Part shown: positions 23,683 through 31,499 of the stretch, piece by piece | How the letters are laid out: each line of letters starts with the position of its first letter | How positions within the stretch are numbered: position 1 is the stretch's first letter | Assembly: GCA_041175665.1 (NCBI GenBank) | Contig: JBEDEM010000033.1 | Location: 1-31,499 of the forward strand | Length of the DNA stretch: 31,499 bases | Origin: UBA3064 sp016868095 | GTDB taxonomy: Bacteria; Pseudomonadota; Gammaproteobacteria; Burkholderiales; Burkholderiaceae_E | Direction: 5' to 3' | Notes under the pieces: generated by a model | What the model was told of the DNA's origin: nothing | Database searches by the model: none | What the model saw: the letters and a program-made list of their open reading frames with translations, nothing else | Program-made: the position numbers and the translations under genes

Positions 23683-25998
23683 TCATTCGTAGGCAAAAAA
23701 TGGTGAATCTGGCATGCGCTCTCGCACTCGGCTGTAGCCTGGTATGCCCCGGCGCAATATATCAAAGGGGTTGTTTCCAATGCCACCGAGCCCATTTAGT
23801 TCAAGCTGGACAAATACAGCGGTGTTAAAAAGTTCAGGACCAGTCACATAACGCTGCAAGACAGCACGAAAAGCCCAGCAGTCGGCCTTTCGTTCAGCGC
23901 CCAGGAGACCTTCGATCACGCCAGGCCGAGCGTCAATCGTTTGTAAAGTGACTGGGTTTAGCACTTTTCGCTGAAACGAATAATTGCTTCGACCAAGCAA
24001 TGACCAGGAAGCACCCAGGGGCCAGCGCCATGAGGCGTCGATCTGGCCAACTTGATTCTCGATAAATCGCATTTGCACATTCGCTAATCGCACCTCATCG
24101 GGTTGATAGCGCGTTCCGAGATAGGCACGAGCGAGATTACTGCGGCTCAGGCCAACTTGGACGCCGCCGTCAAGACTCCATGCTGCAAGCGGCTTGCCGC
24201 TTGCGACCATTAATAAGTCGCTTTGCGGATCGGTGAGCTGGGGTTGCCCGGCTATTTGCAGGCGTGGCTCAGTCAGGTGATGCCTCAAAGCCGCTGCAGC
24301 GCGAAAAAGCTCGCGGCCGGTGTCGCTGCGCAACAATCTCGAACTCAGCGCAAAGGTGACCTGATTGGCGTCAGCGATCCGATCGTGGCCGACAAATCGG
24401 TTCTCAGCAAACAATTGGGCGTAGCTGATGTCGGCAACGGCGGTGTCGTAGATCGGCAAATGCTTTTGATCGCGATAAGGCACATAAAGGTAGAACAGCC
24501 GCGGCTCGAGCGTTTGCTCCAAGCCATCAAGTCGTGCCACCCGGCGCTCCAGAAACAGACCACTGTCGATCGAAATTTGGGGAAGAACGCGTTGAGCCGC
24601 AGCACGATCAAGGATTTCCGGGCTTAAACCACTAAGACTAAGCGCTTCGGAGGGAACGAATCGATAGTCGGCTGCGTGGAGGGCTATGCTCGGTGTGATG
24701 TAGCCCCAAGGCTGTCGCCAGGGCATTTGTAGGCTTGGGTTGATGACGGTTCGCCACCCCTCGATCGAATCAAGCAAGGGTCTGCGAAAGCGTGCAAGCT
24801 CAAGCGTGCCCCCCATATCGAGGTATTGCTCAGCCCATTGGTTTGCCTGGCGATCGGCAAATCGATGCCAGCGCCACTCGAGTCGAGGCACCGCTTCATA
24901 GGGTGGTGAAGTTCTTGCGTCAAGAACGTTCTGATAAGTTGTTGCCGAAACCGTAAATCCAACGTCGCCAAAGCTGCGACTTGCATTGAAGGCTCGCGGA
25001 ATGCTGCGCAGTGAGCTACCCAAAATATTACGGCTGTAGTCGACCAGATATTGGTCGTCTGAAACCCCACGGACATCCCACTGTCCGCTCCACCCCGCAA
25101 GGTTTTGGAAGCGATGCAGGCTTGACCAGTAGTACCTTGCATCGCCGGTTTTCAAGTCCTGAGGATTGAGCTCAAGACGCAATTCGCCTTGAGCCCTAGG
25201 CTCCAAGTAGCGACCCCATGCCCCGATCGAGACTCCCCTGAGCACTGAAAGCCGTGGATAAAGCGTCAAGTCGCGGTTGCTTGCGATATTGACGTAATAG
25301 GGCATGCTTAGATCGGCACCTGTGCGCGACGTCACACCCATCGTCGGTGGAAGCCAGCCACTTCGCCGAGTGTCGGAGAGCGGAAAACTAAGCCTTGGAA
25401 TCGTTGGTGCGGCCACGCCCTGAAAAATAAGACGAGCCTGCTCAGCCTGGCCCTGTTCGCTGTCTTGATCCAATCGCAGTTTGTCCGCTTGCAATGTCCA
25501 GCCCGCTTCGTCGGGGCGACAAGTAGTGAACATGGCCTGCAAAAGGTTTACCTTGCCTGGGCCGTCAAACTCAATCCGCCTTGCCGTACCAATCCCACCA
25601 AGCGCAGGAATCGCAATCCCGGCATCTTCCATAACACCGATCTGGGTATCGAGCTTAAGCCGCAGTTCAGGACCTTGCACAATCGTGCCAGATTTAGCCA
25701 GCCGGACTTGTCCCCTGGCAAATAGCTCCTCGTTTTGATGCTGATAATCGATTTGAGTAGCCGACAGGGATGTGCCAGCCTGTCTCAGTTGGGCCTGGCC
25801 GCGAAGGCTGAGCTTTTCTTCAACCGAACCCTCTATATGCTCAGCCCACCCGTAGACCGGTCGCTTACCTGGGAGCTTGGCGAGCGCCGCAGAAGGTTCG
25901 ATCTCGATTCGCAACCGGATCGCGTCATCCGATTGCGCCATCCCTATGAAGGGCAAAAGGCTTGGTAAAGCTATCAAAAGGCAGAGCTTGCGGCGCAT
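23683..25998 (-). CDS. lptD: LPS-assembly protein LptD
   Basis: LptD is the outer membrane beta-barrel that inserts lipopolysaccharide into the outer leaflet together with LptE. A signal peptide (MRRKLC then a hydrophobic stretch, cleavage near AQS at 20-23) is followed by the LptA-like periplasmic domain (about 50-155) and a barrel made of many alternating strands. The mature protein shows one conserved cysteine in TTCRPDEAGW (C160) and one near the C-terminus (C707), so a single interdomain disulphide is likely instead of the two in E. coli. The length of 771 is typical. It heads the minus-strand lptD-surA-rsmA group and is divergent from amgK. Confidence 0.96.
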   Translation of the reverse strand: MRRKLCLLIALPSLLPFIGMAQSDDAIRLRIEIEPSAALAKLPGKRPVYGWAEHIEGSVEEKLSLRGQAQLRQAGTSLSATQIDYQHQNEELFARGQVRLAKSGTIVQGPELRLKLDTQIGVMEDAGIAIPALGGIGTARRIEFDGPGKVNLLQAMFTTCRPDEAGWTLQADKLRLDQDSEQGQAEQARLIFQGVAAPTIPRLSFPLSDTRRSGWLPPTMGVTSRTGADLSMPYYVNIASNRDLTLYPRLSVLRGVSIGAWGRYLEPRAQGELRLELNPQDLKTGDARYYWSSLHRFQNLAGWSGQWDVRGVSDDQYLVDYSRNILGSSLRSIPRAFNASRSFGDVGFTVSATTYQNVLDARTSPPYEAVPRLEWRWHRFADRQANQWAEQYLDMGGTLELARFRRPLLDSIEGWRTVINPSLQMPWRQPWGYITPSIALHAADYRFVPSEALSLSGLSPEILDRAAAQRVLPQISIDSGLFLERRVARLDGLEQTLEPRLFYLYVPYRDQKHLPIYDTAVADISYAQLFAENRFVGHDRIADANQVTFALSSRLLRSDTGRELFRAAAALRHHLTEPRLQIAGQPQLTDPQSDLLMVASGKPLAAWSLDGGVQVGLSRSNLARAYLGTRYQPDEVRLANVQMRFIENQVGQIDASWRWPLGASWSLLGRSNYSFQRKVLNPVTLQTIDARPGVIEGLLGAERKADCWAFRAVLQRYVTGPELFNTAVFVQLELNGLGGIGNNPFDILRRGIPGYSRVRERMPDSPFFAYE

Positions 25999-26074
25999 CG
26001 GTCTATGATATCGCTTGCTTTCGAAGCCGCACCGCTTTCTTCATCGAACCCCGTCAAGGACAAGCATTCGTTTC

Positions 26075-27091
26075 ATGGATTCCCGTTACGCCTTCATGGA
26101 AGACTGGCTTCAGTCGATTAGCTCCAAACACAAGCTCCTTCCATCAAAACCCCAGCTTGCATCCAACGATGCCAGTTTTCGTCGCTACTTTCGGGTTGCC
26201 TGCGAGGGACCTGAGCAATCGCTGATCGTCATGGACGCCCCACCGCCTCAGGAGGACGTAAGGCCATTTGTCAAGGTGGCCCAGCTTTTTGCGTCAGCAG
26301 GGATGACCACGCCCAAGATTTTCGACCAATCGCCTGAGCAGGGCTTTTTGCTCCTAGAGGACTTTGGCTCACATACTTATCTAGACATCCTCGAGCAGCA
26401 TGCCAAGCCATCAGAGCGGGTTGCGGTAGCAAGTGCGCTTTATCGCGAGGCCGGTCAGTCGCTTTTGTCGATCCAAAGCGCCACCCAAGCCAACAGCCTG
26501 CCCCTGTATGACGCAAAACGCCTGCGCGATGAAATGGAGCTTTGGCCGAGCTGGTACATCGCTCGCCACAAAGGCAAGACGCTTTCAGTGGCGCAAAGGC
26601 AGGTGATCGATCAGGCCTTTGATTGCATTGTCCAACAATGCCTTGCCCAACCACAGGTCTACGTGCATCGGGACTTTCACAGTCGTAATCTGATGCTGCT
26701 TGCCGGCGATCGCAATCCGGGAGTTTTGGATTTTCAAGACGCTGTCATCGGCCCCATCACCTACGATCTGGTGTCTTTATGGCGCGATGCGTACATCGCC
26801 TGGGATGAAGAGGTACAGCTCGATGGGTTAATCCGTTGGTGGGAGCTGGCGAAAAAAGCCGGTTTGCCGGTTCCTAGTGATTTCCCTGATTTTTGGAGCC
26901 AGTTTGAATGGATGGGTTTGCAACGCCATCTGAAAATACTTGGAATCTTCGCAAGGCTTTATTACAGGGACGGCAAGGATCGTTATCTCGCCGACTTACC
27001 GCTTGTTTTGTCTTACTTGTTACCTGTACTGATGCGCTATCAAGAGCTCGCTGCACTGGCCGATCTGGTGATCGAGTGGCTGGAATCCTGA
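26075..27091 (+). CDS. amgK: N-acetylmuramate/N-acetylglucosamine kinase AmgK
   Basis: AmgK phosphorylates the anomeric position of MurNAc (and GlcNAc) in the cell-wall recycling route that bypasses MurA; MurU then makes UDP-MurNAc. The protein has an aminoglycoside-phosphotransferase fold: the Brenner motif VHRDFHSRN (H198, D200, N205) and the metal-binding aspartate D219 in VLDFQD. About 338 residues. The start is not sharply defined: ATG 26075 lacks a close SD, and TTG 26015 or ATG 26096 are possible. Being divergent from lptD and followed by murU reproduces the Pseudomonas-type locus, which strongly supports the call over a generic aminoglycoside kinase. Confidence 0.92.
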   Translation: MDSRYAFMEDWLQSISSKHKLLPSKPQLASNDASFRRYFRVACEGPEQSLIVMDAPPPQEDVRPFVKVAQLFASAGMTTPKIFDQSPEQGFLLLEDFGSHTYLDILEQHAKPSERVAVASALYREAGQSLLSIQSATQANSLPLYDAKRLRDEMELWPSWYIARHKGKTLSVAQRQVIDQAFDCIVQQCLAQPQVYVHRDFHSRNLMLLAGDRNPGVLDFQDAVIGPITYDLVSLWRDAYIAWDEEVQLDGLIRWWELAKKAGLPVPSDFPDFWSQFEWMGLQRHLKILGIFARLYYRDGKDRYLADLPLVLSYLLPVLMRYQELAALADLVIEWLES

Positions 27092-27119
27092 CCGAAAGGC
27101 CTACATCAGGGCTTAAGCC

Positions 27120-27842
27120 ATGAGAGCCATGATTCTTGCTGCAGGACGTGGTGAGCGTATGCGCCCGCTCACGGACCAGATACCCAAAGCGCTTGTCCGC
27201 GTTGCGGGTGAGCCCTTGATTCATCGACATTTGCGTGCCCTAGCGTCTGCCGGCATCCGCGAAGTCGTCATTAACCACGCGTGGCTGGGCGAACAATTAG
27301 TTAGCTCGATCGGCAACGGCGCAGCTTGGGATTTGCATGTGCAATGGTCTGCTGAAGCGCAGGCTCTCGAGACAGCCGGCGGTATTGCCAAGGCCTTAGC
27401 CCTATTGGGTAAAGAACCCTTCTTAGTCGTGAATGCCGACATCGTTTGCGATTTTCGCTTTCAGGATGCTTTCGATTTCGCTGCTCAATTAGGCCTGGGC
27501 GACGAACCCTTAAACGCAGCGCTTGCATTCAGCCTGCTGGTTGACAACCCTGATCATCATCCGGCAGGAGACTTTGAATTTGAAGGGCAAAGGCTTACCT
27601 TTAGTGGGATTGGTGTTTATCGTCCGGAGCTTTTCGCTGGCATCGAGGTTGGGCAAAGCGCAAAACTCGGGCCGCTGCTTAAGGATGCCATGGCAAAGGG
27701 ACGCTGGCGGGCTAAGCATCATGAGGGCTACTGGTGCGATGTCGGTACGCCCGAACGACTAGCCGAGGCTGAAAGCTGGTTAGCTGGCCACTCAAAAACG
27801 CTAAGCCACCCACCACCGGGCAGCAGCGATACGGGTCGATGA
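27120..27842 (+). CDS. murU: N-acetylmuramate alpha-1-phosphate uridylyltransferase MurU
   Basis: MurU couples MurNAc-1-phosphate to UTP, giving UDP-MurNAc for peptidoglycan synthesis. The nucleotidyltransferase signature LAAGRGERMRPLT is at the N-terminus, followed by KALVRVAGEPLI and the metal-site motif NADIVCD. The length of 240 is slightly longer than usual, with a Ser/Pro-rich tail. It follows amgK by 28 bases, and the pair carries out consecutive steps. Its stop overlaps the ATG of the UbiH-like gene (ATGA). A glucose-1-phosphate thymidylyltransferase-like role is unlikely given the length and context. Confidence 0.94.
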   Translation: MRAMILAAGRGERMRPLTDQIPKALVRVAGEPLIHRHLRALASAGIREVVINHAWLGEQLVSSIGNGAAWDLHVQWSAEAQALETAGGIAKALALLGKEPFLVVNADIVCDFRFQDAFDFAAQLGLGDEPLNAALAFSLLVDNPDHHPAGDFEFEGQRLTFSGIGVYRPELFAGIEVGQSAKLGPLLKDAMAKGRWRAKHHEGYWCDVGTPERLAEAESWLAGHSKTLSHPPPGSSDTGR

Positions 27843-29140
27843 GCGGCAAACCCTCGATGACAAGGCTTGAGATTCACGGCCATGGACCGGGCGCCCTCGC
27901 CCTGCACCGTATGTTGCAGCGCGAGGGATGGGAGGGTGATACGGGACTACGCGAACGGCAGCAAGTCTCCGATGGCCATACCACGGCAAAGGCTTTACAA
28001 GCAGCACAGGCTTTACAAGCAGCACAGGCTTCACTCGCCACACGCAGCCTTGCGCTCTCGGCTGGTTCGCTGCAATTGATCAAGGCCTGCACCGGATCAC
28101 TTCCCGCAGGTAGCGACATCACTTGCGTTGAAGTACAAATTGGAGCACGCGCAGCGAGCGCTGTCGGCGAGGGCTTGGTCATGCGGCACAGCGACCTGGC
28201 GCTTGAACAACTCGGGCGGGTCGTATCCTGGTCGACGCTGGTCGACCATCTCGATGCCAAAGCGATGCCTGGGGGAAGAAGCACAGCGGCACCCCTGGGA
28301 ATTGCGCCTCATGACCTTCGTGAAAGAAGCCTTCAAAGGGACCAAGGTGCAACGACGTGCTCGAAGTCAGCTTGGCACATCCGGGTTTGGGCCGATGGTG
28401 ATCCGGGTGAGGATGCCCTTGAAGAAGATGCTGATCAGTCAGCGATCGTCGGTCGTGTTTATGTAAGAGGTGCGCCTCAAGGCTGGGCCTTAGAGCGCTT
28501 TCTTGCCGATGGCCCACTCGCCTTATTACCCGATCAATCCCCACAAAGCATGCAACTGGTCTGGTGTGCCAACGCCAGACAGAGCGAATCGCGACTAAGG
28601 ACACTGCGTGAAGGCCCCGCTCAAGGCGGCGAGCAAAGCCTCTTAAGAGAGCTTCGTATGGCGCTACCTAAGGGGATCGAGCTGATGGGTATAGACCCCG
28701 GGTTGCAATGTGTCAGACTCAAACGCCGGGCACGCGCGCAAATCCTGCAGATTTGCCCGGAAGATCGACAGGTCGACGTCTGGATTGCCAACGCAGCGCA
28801 AAGCCTACACCCGGTGGCCGGTCAAGGCCTCAATTTGGGATTGCGCGATGCAGCCGAACTTGCCCGCTGCCTGGTCACGATTCAACACATCGAGCGCCAG
28901 GGCGAGACATCGCAGGCCAATCGGATGCTTGGGCTGCTGAGGCGCTTTGAAGAGCATCGACAACGCGATCGTTGGCTACTCATGCGCATCACCGATCAGC
29001 TTGCCCGACAAAGCACCCGTTTTTGGTTTCAGGCCTTTGCCCCACAGGCGCTAAAAATTGCCAGACAAAGTGAACTTAAACGCTTCATCACACGCACCTT
29101 TGCCTTCGGACCACGCGAAGCCTGGCCGATTTGGGCCTAG
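27839..29140 (+). CDS. Diverged UbiH/UbiF-family FAD-dependent monooxygenase
   Basis: The C-terminal half is recognisably a ubiquinone-biosynthesis type hydroxylase. ERFLADGPLALLP and the flavin-pyrophosphate segment LHPVAGQGLNLGLRDAAE are intact. The preceding residues read NAAQS where the family usually has GNAAHT. The N-terminal FAD motif is degenerate: GHGPGALA in place of GxGxxG, and the following acidic strand end is not evident. Instead a repeat-built Ala/Gln/Leu stretch (about 50-64) appears. The ADGxxS region reads ADGDPG. At 433 residues it is somewhat long. It may still hydroxylate a ring of a ubiquinone precursor, act on another substrate, or be decaying. It overlaps murU by four bases and lies before dusB, where other Betaproteobacteria keep a UbiH-like gene. 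Confidence 0.8.
   Translation: MSGKPSMTRLEIHGHGPGALALHRMLQREGWEGDTGLRERQQVSDGHTTAKALQAAQALQAAQASLATRSLALSAGSLQLIKACTGSLPAGSDITCVEVQIGARAASAVGEGLVMRHSDLALEQLGRVVSWSTLVDHLDAKAMPGGRSTAAPLGIAPHDLRERSLQRDQGATTCSKSAWHIRVWADGDPGEDALEEDADQSAIVGRVYVRGAPQGWALERFLADGPLALLPDQSPQSMQLVWCANARQSESRLRTLREGPAQGGEQSLLRELRMALPKGIELMGIDPGLQCVRLKRRARAQILQICPEDRQVDVWIANAAQSLHPVAGQGLNLGLRDAAELARCLVTIQHIERQGETSQANRMLGLLRRFEEHRQRDRWLLMRITDQLARQSTRFWFQAFAPQALKIARQSELKRFITRTFAFGPREAWPIWA
27991..28026 (+). repeat. Perfect 18-bp tandem duplication inside the UbiH-like gene
   Basis: GGCTTTACAAGCAGCACA occurs twice with no mismatch (27991-28008 and 28009-28026), followed by GGCTT of a third unit. It is in frame and encodes repeated ALQAAQ. 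Exact identity suggests recent slippage or duplication. Confidence 0.92.
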
Positions 29141-29154
29141 AGCCTTTCCGAGCT

Positions 29155-29163
29155 TGCTATGAT
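29155..29163 (+). promoter_or_regulatory. Extended -10 promoter candidate for dusB-fis-purH
   Basis: TTGCTATGAT contains TATGAT (29158-29163) with an upstream TGN, the extended -10 pattern, 33 bases before the dusB ATG. No convincing -35 at 17 bp was found; TTGGGC at 29131 is too far away. It sits in the only gap in this part of the plus-strand run. Confidence 0.35.
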
Positions 29164-29196
29164 CGGTGAAACCTGCTCAAACCAAGCCCAGCATCA

Positions 29197-30261
29197 ATGC
29201 CATTAAACCCTCTCATGATCGGTCCCTACCGGATCGCCCATCCGGTCTTGGTTGCCCCGATGGCTGGGGTCACCGACCGTCCGTATCGGCAGCTATGCCG
29301 ACGCTTCGGCGCAGCCTACGCGGTATCAGAAATGGCTGCCTCCAACCCTGCCCTATGGCGGAGCGTTAAAACATCACAGCGGCTCAATCACCAAGGCGAA
29401 CCAGCGCCGATTGCCGTGCAACTTGCTGGTGCTGATCCCCTCATGATGGCCGAAGCAGCGCGTTACAACGCTGATCGAGGCGCGCAAATTATCGACATCA
29501 ATATGGGCTGCCCAGCCAAAAAGGTCTGCGCAGTCGCTGCAGGTTCTGCACTCATGGGGCAGGAAAAGCTGGCCCTTGACATCATTGATGCAGTCGTTCA
29601 AGCCCTGGCGAATCGTCGCGAACCCATCCCGGTGACCGTGAAAATGCGCACCGGCATCTGTGATTCCAAGCTCAATGCGCCACATCTTGCGCTTGCGATG
29701 GAAGCTTTGGGCGTTTCAATGATCGTGGTCCACGGGCGAACACGAGAACAGGGATTTCAAGGCCATGCTGAGTATGAAACCATCCGGCAGGTCAAACAAG
29801 CTGTGTCAATTCCTGTGGTTGCCAATGGCGACATCGACTCGGCAGCAAAAGCTAGACAGGTTTTAGACCAAACCGGCTGTGACGCTGTCATGGTCGGACG
29901 AGCAGCACTGGGAAGGCCATGGCTTTTTGCACAAATCGCCGCTGAATTGACCGGGCAGCCAGCGATTGCCGACCCCAGCCTCGACGATGTTCGCGAGGCG
30001 ATGTTTGCTCATTTTGAAGATCACATCCACTTCTATGGCGAGGCAAGCGGTGTCCGAAGCATTCGCAAGCATGTCGCTTGGTATCTTCCTCAGTGGGCCG
30101 GCCTCAGCGGCTTGCAACAAATCGATGGACTGCTGGTACAGGACTGGACCGAGCAGGCCCTGCAGCGCTTCTTCCACATCGACAGACCCGAATCCCAGCG
30201 TGTATTCTTAGCACAATGTTTTGATCTTCTTATGCAAAATCAATGGCTTGCGGCGGCTTGA
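29197..30261 (+). CDS. dusB: tRNA-dihydrouridine synthase B
   Basis: DusB reduces specific uridines in the tRNA D-loop to dihydrouridine with FMN and NADPH. The N-terminal barrel begins with LVAPMAGVTDRPYR. The catalytic cysteine is C111 in INMGCPAKKVC, and VVHGRTREQGF and the phosphate-binding VMVGRAALGRPW follow. The C-terminal helical tRNA-binding domain completes 354 residues. The ATG at 29197 lacks a clear SD; ATG 29215 would shorten it by six residues. fis follows in the same direction, the conserved dusB-fis arrangement of Proteobacteria, where dusB and fis are co-transcribed. Confidence 0.96.
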   Translation: MPLNPLMIGPYRIAHPVLVAPMAGVTDRPYRQLCRRFGAAYAVSEMAASNPALWRSVKTSQRLNHQGEPAPIAVQLAGADPLMMAEAARYNADRGAQIIDINMGCPAKKVCAVAAGSALMGQEKLALDIIDAVVQALANRREPIPVTVKMRTGICDSKLNAPHLALAMEALGVSMIVVHGRTREQGFQGHAEYETIRQVKQAVSIPVVANGDIDSAAKARQVLDQTGCDAVMVGRAALGRPWLFAQIAAELTGQPAIADPSLDDVREAMFAHFEDHIHFYGEASGVRSIRKHVAWYLPQWAGLSGLQQIDGLLVQDWTEQALQRFFHIDRPESQRVFLAQCFDLLMQNQWLAAA

Positions 30262-30310
30262 TAACATACGGCATGGCGCATTCAGCAAATCATACAAAGC
30301 AACAAAAACC

Positions 30311-30571
30311 ATGAAGCGCGCCAACGCCCATCCGATGACGCTTGCTGTTGAACAAAGCCTTGAGCGTTATTTTGCCGACCTAGAAGGCGCAAAGCCGGCC
30401 GGCATTTACGATATGGTGATTCTGACGGTGGAGAAACCGATGCTGCAACGCGTCATGCTCGAAGCGGGTGGCAATCAATTGCGGGCATCGGAAATGCTCG
30501 GCATCAATCGCAACACCTTGCGCAAAAAGCTGCAACAACACGGTTTGCTCAACAAAACCATGGCGCCCTAG
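30311..30571 (+). CDS. fis: DNA-binding protein Fis
   Basis: Fis is a nucleoid protein that bends DNA and activates rRNA and growth-related promoters. The 86-residue protein ends in the Fis helix-turn-helix: GGNQLRASEMLGINRNTLRKK, with recognition helix NRNTLRKKL. The start at 30311 gives the normal betaproteobacterial length; an upstream in-frame ATG at 30221 would fall inside dusB. No strong SD is visible, so coupling to dusB across the 49-bp gap is possible. It lacks part of the longer N-terminal arm of E. coli Fis. Confidence 0.95.
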   Translation: MKRANAHPMTLAVEQSLERYFADLEGAKPAGIYDMVILTVEKPMLQRVMLEAGGNQLRASEMLGINRNTLRKKLQQHGLLNKTMAP

Positions 30572-30595
30572 CCCTAGTTACCAAAGGCCAACAAA

Positions 30596-31499
30596 GTGAT
30601 TCTTCCGATTCGTCGTGCACTACTTTCGGTTTCCGACAAAGATGGTCTGCCTGAACTTGCAAAGGGTCTGGTTGCACTCGGTGTCCAACTGATAAGTACG
30701 GGCGGCACGGCAGCCTTATTGCGCTCGCTTGGATTGGATGTCACCGAAGTCAGCGAGCTCACCTCGTTTCCCGAGATGCTTGATGGCAGGGTTAAGACGC
30801 TTCATCCGAAAGTACACGCTGGTTTATTAGCGAGAAAGCATAGCCCCGAACATATGGCAAGCCTTCAAGCTGAGGGCATTCAGACCATCGACTTATTGGT
30901 GGTCAACCTGTATCCCTTTGAGCAAACCATCGCTAACAAGGATTGCAGTCTCGAGGATGCCATCGAGCAAATCGACATTGGCGGCCCAGCCATGTTGCGC
31001 TCAGCCGCCAAGAATTGGCAAAGCGTGGCTGTGGTCACGCAAGCGTCGCAGTATCAGCATGTGCTTAGCAACATGCTTCTGGCAAAAACCGAGCATGATT
31101 GCGCCGGTCTAAGCGATAGTCAGCGCTTTGAGCTTGCTGTTAGCGCCTTCGAGCGTGTGAGCCAATACGATGTTGCGATTAGCCAATTTCTGAGCACCCG
31201 CAAGCCAAACCAAGAGGCAAGCCAGACTCAAAGCCAGGCATCGAGCTTTCCCTCACTATGGATGCAAAGTTTCATTAAGATTCAAGATCTTCGATATGGG
31301 GAAAACCCCCACCAAGCGGCTGCTCTTTACCGTGAGCCCGTACCCGCTCCAGGATCGCTTGTCACTGCCCAGCAAATGCAGGGAAAAGAACTTTCGTTTA
31401 ATAACCTTGCCGATGCAGACGCCGCCTGGGCATGTGTTCGCAGCTTTACGGCCCCGACCTGCGTGATCGTCAAACACGCCAATCCCTGTGGTGTTGCTT
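30596..31499 (+). CDS. purH: Bifunctional AICAR transformylase / IMP cyclohydrolase (3' truncated by window edge)
   Basis: PurH performs the last two steps of IMP synthesis. The start is GTG at 30596, with AAAGG about eight bases upstream; the frame is open to the window edge, giving 301 residues of an expected roughly 520-530. The N-terminal MGS-like IMP cyclohydrolase domain is complete (RRALLSVSDKDG, STGGTA, DGRVKTLHPK, VNLYPFE, IGGPAMLRSAAKN). The transformylase domain begins with LRYGENPHQ and reaches the active-site motif KHANPCG at the edge. It follows fis by 24 bases, an order found in many Betaproteobacteria. A Gln/Ser-rich stretch (about 203-216) lies between the domains. Confidence 0.97.
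   Translation, partial: MILPIRRALLSVSDKDGLPELAKGLVALGVQLISTGGTAALLRSLGLDVTEVSELTSFPEMLDGRVKTLHPKVHAGLLARKHSPEHMASLQAEGIQTIDLLVVNLYPFEQTIANKDCSLEDAIEQIDIGGPAMLRSAAKNWQSVAVVTQASQYQHVLSNMLLAKTEHDCAGLSDSQRFELAVSAFERVSQYDVAISQFLSTRKPNQEASQTQSQASSFPSLWMQSFIKIQDLRYGENPHQAAALYREPVPAPGSLVTAQQMQGKELSFNNLADADAAWACVRSFTAPTCVIVKHANPCGVA

Noticed and set aside
26004..26009. TATGAT between lptD and amgK as a -10 element for amgK.
   Set aside because: No -35 at suitable spacing and no TG extension, so evidence is too weak.
27801..28043. Minus-strand frame with a repeated LVKPVL pattern, possibly a repeat protein.
   Set aside because: The pattern is the reverse reading of the 18-bp duplication within the UbiH-like gene, and the frame has no start context of its own.

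Overview
The window looks like chromosomal DNA of a betaproteobacterium, most likely Burkholderiales. This rests on gene order and protein character: phoH-ybeY-lnt-glyQ-glyS-gmhB-plsC, then lptD-surA-rsmA with amgK-murU, then a UbiH-like gene followed by dusB-fis-purH. Base composition is moderate and fairly even by eye, and no tRNA, rRNA, CRISPR array, insertion sequence or phage gene was seen. The genus cannot be named from the sequence.

Region 1 (1-10.1 kb) is an accessory catabolic and redox block. It holds the tail of an unidentified gene, an aldehyde dehydrogenase whose last ~55 codons are in another frame, a soluble transhydrogenase (sthA), a translationally coupled short-chain dehydrogenase and zinc alcohol dehydrogenase, an old-yellow-enzyme-type reductase with an unusual residue in the flavin site, a 3-hydroxyisobutyrate-dehydrogenase-like enzyme, a Baeyer-Villiger monooxygenase and a RidA-like protein. 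Together they could oxidise alcohols to ketones, insert oxygen to give esters or lactones, and take the resulting alcohols and aldehydes to acids, with SthA balancing NADPH and NADH. No lactone hydrolase or regulator is visible, so this pathway is an inference.

Region 2 (10.1-21.5 kb) starts with a gap carrying a perfect 10-bp hairpin and about 2.5 copies of a 46-bp tandem repeat. It continues with eleven tightly packed or overlapping plus-strand genes: a patatin-like hydrolase, miaB, phoH, ybeY, lnt, glyQ, glyS, gmhB, plsC, a YgjP-type metallohydrolase and gloA. These serve tRNA modification and charging, ribosome/rRNA maturation, lipoprotein acylation, LPS heptose and phospholipid synthesis, and methylglyoxal detoxification. 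glyS carries an in-frame array of 21-bp repeats.

Region 3 (21.5-31.5 kb) has minus-strand lptD-surA-rsmA (outer membrane assembly and 16S rRNA dimethylation), divergent from plus-strand amgK-murU (peptidoglycan recycling), then a diverged UbiH-like monooxygenase, dusB, fis and the 5' part of purH.

Three genes that often sit in these neighbourhoods in relatives are absent here: corC (between ybeY and lnt), pdxA (between surA and rsmA) and pepP (before the ubiH-like gene). At each site the flanking genes overlap by a few bases, which suggests compaction. I found no clear novel defence or mobile system. The most interesting signals are the repeat arrays (intergenic, in glyS and in the ubiH-like gene), the oxidative cluster around the Baeyer-Villiger monooxygenase, and the frameshifted aldehyde dehydrogenase.
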